The translations under genes and the position numbers were made by a program. A stretch of DNA of 5,510 nucleotides from an uncultured Clostridia bacterium. GTDB taxonomy: Bacteria > Bacillota > Clostridia > UBA1381 > UMGS1253. Of the stretch, positions 3,757 through 5,510 are shown one piece after another; the stretch's first letter is position 1, and the number at the start of each line of letters is the position of its first letter. The DNA lies in contig CAKSHB010000073.1 in the NCBI GenBank assembly GCA_934456295.1, positions 1 to 5,510 on the forward strand, in the 5' to 3' direction. The notes below the pieces were generated by a model. It was not told the origin of the DNA. It was given only the letters and a program-made list of their open reading frames with translations, and made no database searches.

Positions 3757-5510
3757 GTGAAAAAAATCTTATCCACGGTTTTGGCAACATTTATGATTGT
3801 TTCATGTTTGCCGCAAATTTCATTTGCAGACAGCGAAAATATTACATACACTGCTGAAATCATGAAGGCAAAGGGCGGCGCGGATTCTATTATTTCCATG
3901 ACATACGATGACGGAATATATGATACGGCGCTGTTTTTAAACGAGCAGTTTGAGATGTATAATTTAAGGGGTTCGTGCGCGATGATTCCGGCAAAGAACA
4001 TTACGTCGGATGCGGACCTTTTGAAGTGGCGCGAGGTGTTTGCGAAAGGTTATTTAGACGCGCAGAGCCATTCGATGACGCATATGGTGCTTCCCGGGCA
4101 GGCCTGGATAGACGCAAACGGCGAGGCAGGTCAGAAAGCGGCGCTTAACAACACGCCCGAAAATTATCAGAAAGAGCTTGTTGATTCGAAAAATTTGTTA
4201 AACGAATATTTTGACAATGATGTTTTATGTCTTGTGGCGTCAAACAACACTCTTTCAAACGGAGCATGGGAGGTTGCGGCAAAAACATATTACGCAACAA
4301 GACTCGGTTCGCGCGGAGATCAGAGTCTTGATGTTGCAATTGATAACGATCCCTCAGACGGAGCGGAAAAGGGAACATGGCAGAATTTATATATGCAGAG
4401 CCTGTACAGAAGTCAGTCGCCGGAGGCTTTGCGCTCGCTTATAGATAATGCGATTGAAAAAAAGCTTTGGCTCGTTACGCTGTGCCATGCGGTTAAGCCT
4501 TTGGAAAACGGCGGCGACATGACGGTTGAGAACGCAAAAGCATTTTATAATTATATCGGTCAAAAGCAGAGCGAGGGAAGAATTTGGTCGGCAACGTTCG
4601 GCGAGGCTACAAAATACTTAAGAGAAAGACAGAATTCAACCGTTTCGGAATATGAAAGAAATTCAAAGATATATGTTAAAATCGATATGGCGGATAAAAC
4701 GGAAGATAACCTTCCGCTTGACGGCGCAGTTTTTAACTATCCTTTAACGGTTAAGGCACAGGTGCCAAATGATTATGAAGCGGTTTGCTACAGTTTGAAC
4801 GGCAGCGAGCAATATGCAAAAACATTTGTTGAAAACGAAAAAACATATGCGTATGTTGACGTTGTACCGAACGGCGGTGAGGTCCTTGTTAAAAAGCAGG
4901 ATTTAAATTTAATAAATGTGTATAGCTCGCTTTCGGGCTATGTTGAAAACGGAACTAATAAAGATACCGTTATGACAAACCCCAACAGCGCATATGTATC
5001 GGGAAGAAACCTTTCTTTAGACGGATCTGTTAAGGCATATGTTAAACTGTCTTTGGAAAATTATAACGCAAACGATCCCGCGGGATTCACGTTTATGGCA
5101 AAGGACGGCGAAAGCGGAAAGGTTTTGGTTTACGGTGTTTCCGATAAAGACGAGGCGGCAAACTGGAGCAAGGATAAAATAAACGCTTTAAATGCTCCCG
5201 CAAACGGACGTTTCGGCGAAATTGATTTAACTAAGGTTTATTTAAATTCCGAAATAGATGAAATAAATGTCAGCGGAAAAGGTCCGTACGGAATAGATTT
5301 AACGGACTATGCAACGTATATGAAAAATGCCGGTGCGCAGTATATTACTTTGATATTTATGTGCGTTACGGATAATAAATCGCTTGTTCTTTCGGAAAAA
5401 TTTGACGGCAGTGTGCAGATGAAAATAAACCCCGGCGGCGGTCTGGGCGGAAACGGAGTTGATCGGACATATGACCACACAAGCGGTATTGGTTCGAGCT
5501 ATAAAATGTC
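3757..5510 (+). CDS. Exported polysaccharide deacetylase (NodB-like), partial at the 3' end
   Basis: An open frame of 584 codons that runs off the window. It probably removes acetyl groups from a cell-wall or dietary polysaccharide outside the membrane. The GTG start has AGAGGA about ten bases upstream and opens a clear signal sequence (K2-K3, hydrophobic 4-15). The signal could be cut after SFA (residue 24) or, since IVSC at 14-17 fits a lipobox, the protein could be a lipoprotein. The NodB-like domain (about 43-290) has TYDDG with D51 and D52, SHSMTH with H105 and H109 as the metal site, and LVTLCH with H244 as a late catalytic motif. After a linker, residues about 389-557 form a beta-rich module that loosely resembles DNRLRE-type secreted domains (AYVKLSLENY, then LVYGVSDKDEAANWSKDKI). 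A glycine-rich linker (GGGLGGNG) follows, so another domain probably lies beyond. Its codon use is more GC-rich than the element's. Confidence 0.88.
   Translation, partial: MKKILSTVLATFMIVSCLPQISFADSENITYTAEIMKAKGGADSIISMTYDDGIYDTALFLNEQFEMYNLRGSCAMIPAKNITSDADLLKWREVFAKGYLDAQSHSMTHMVLPGQAWIDANGEAGQKAALNNTPENYQKELVDSKNLLNEYFDNDVLCLVASNNTLSNGAWEVAAKTYYATRLGSRGDQSLDVAIDNDPSDGAEKGTWQNLYMQSLYRSQSPEALRSLIDNAIEKKLWLVTLCHAVKPLENGGDMTVENAKAFYNYIGQKQSEGRIWSATFGEATKYLRERQNSTVSEYERNSKIYVKIDMADKTEDNLPLDGAVFNYPLTVKAQVPNDYEAVCYSLNGSEQYAKTFVENEKTYAYVDVVPNGGEVLVKKQDLNLINVYSSLSGYVENGTNKDTVMTNPNSAYVSGRNLSLDGSVKAYVKLSLENYNANDPAGFTFMAKDGESGKVLVYGVSDKDEAANWSKDKINALNAPANGRFGEIDLTKVYLNSEIDEINVSGKGPYGIDLTDYATYMKNAGAQYITLIFMCVTDNKSLVLSEKFDGSVQMKINPGGGLGGNGVDRTYDHTSGIGSSYKM

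Noticed and set aside
3678..4001. Minus-strand 107-codon frame
   Set aside because: It lies opposite the signal sequence and catalytic start of the deacetylase, which has clear motifs. It has no ribosome binding site or recognisable domain.
1..5510. CRISPR array, tRNA, rRNA or riboswitch
   Set aside because: No regularly spaced repeats, tRNA arms or known aptamer signatures were seen on either strand.

Overview
The window looks like a low-GC Firmicute of the class Clostridia, probably gut-associated. This is inferred from the large serine recombinase with a DUF4368-type tail, the strong AGGAGG ribosome binding sites, a clostridial-style LacI start (MKSIYEI), an iron-type alcohol dehydrogenase remnant and a secreted NodB-type deacetylase. 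No species can be named.

Region 1 (about 1-2577) is one end of an integrated mobile element, all read on the minus strand. It is visibly more AT-rich than the right-hand chromosomal gene. From the element edge inward it holds a 50-residue gene (2401-2553), a 118-residue gene joined to it by a TAATG overlap (2045-2401), a rho-independent terminator (2009-2042), a small recombinase-associated gene (1647-1868), and a 544-residue large serine recombinase (16-1650) that overlaps the small gene by ATGA. The other end of the element and any cargo lie left of the window.

Region 2 (about 2578-2894) is the host gene hit by the insertion. It keeps only the C-terminal 87 residues of an iron-containing alcohol dehydrogenase, followed by a good terminator. 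The switch from element to dehydrogenase reading frame near 2574-2580 marks one attachment-site junction. Next to it are two 12-bp direct copies that supply the ribosome binding site and the start codon of the 50-residue gene.

Region 3 (about 3022-3541) is a decayed LacI-family regulator. It has the first seven residues, a large internal deletion, and a ligand-binding domain broken by a 13-bp tandem duplication and by a slip in an A8 run. The stretch 3542-3756 holds a doubtful 35-residue membrane peptide and the leader of the next gene.

Region 4 (3757-5510, running off the window) is an intact exported polysaccharide deacetylase with a NodB-like catalytic domain and a C-terminal beta-rich domain resembling DNRLRE-type modules. 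Together the window shows a hot spot where an integrative element has landed in, and next to, decaying host metabolic genes. The least understood part is the two-gene cassette at the element edge, whose promoter may exist only when the element is circular.
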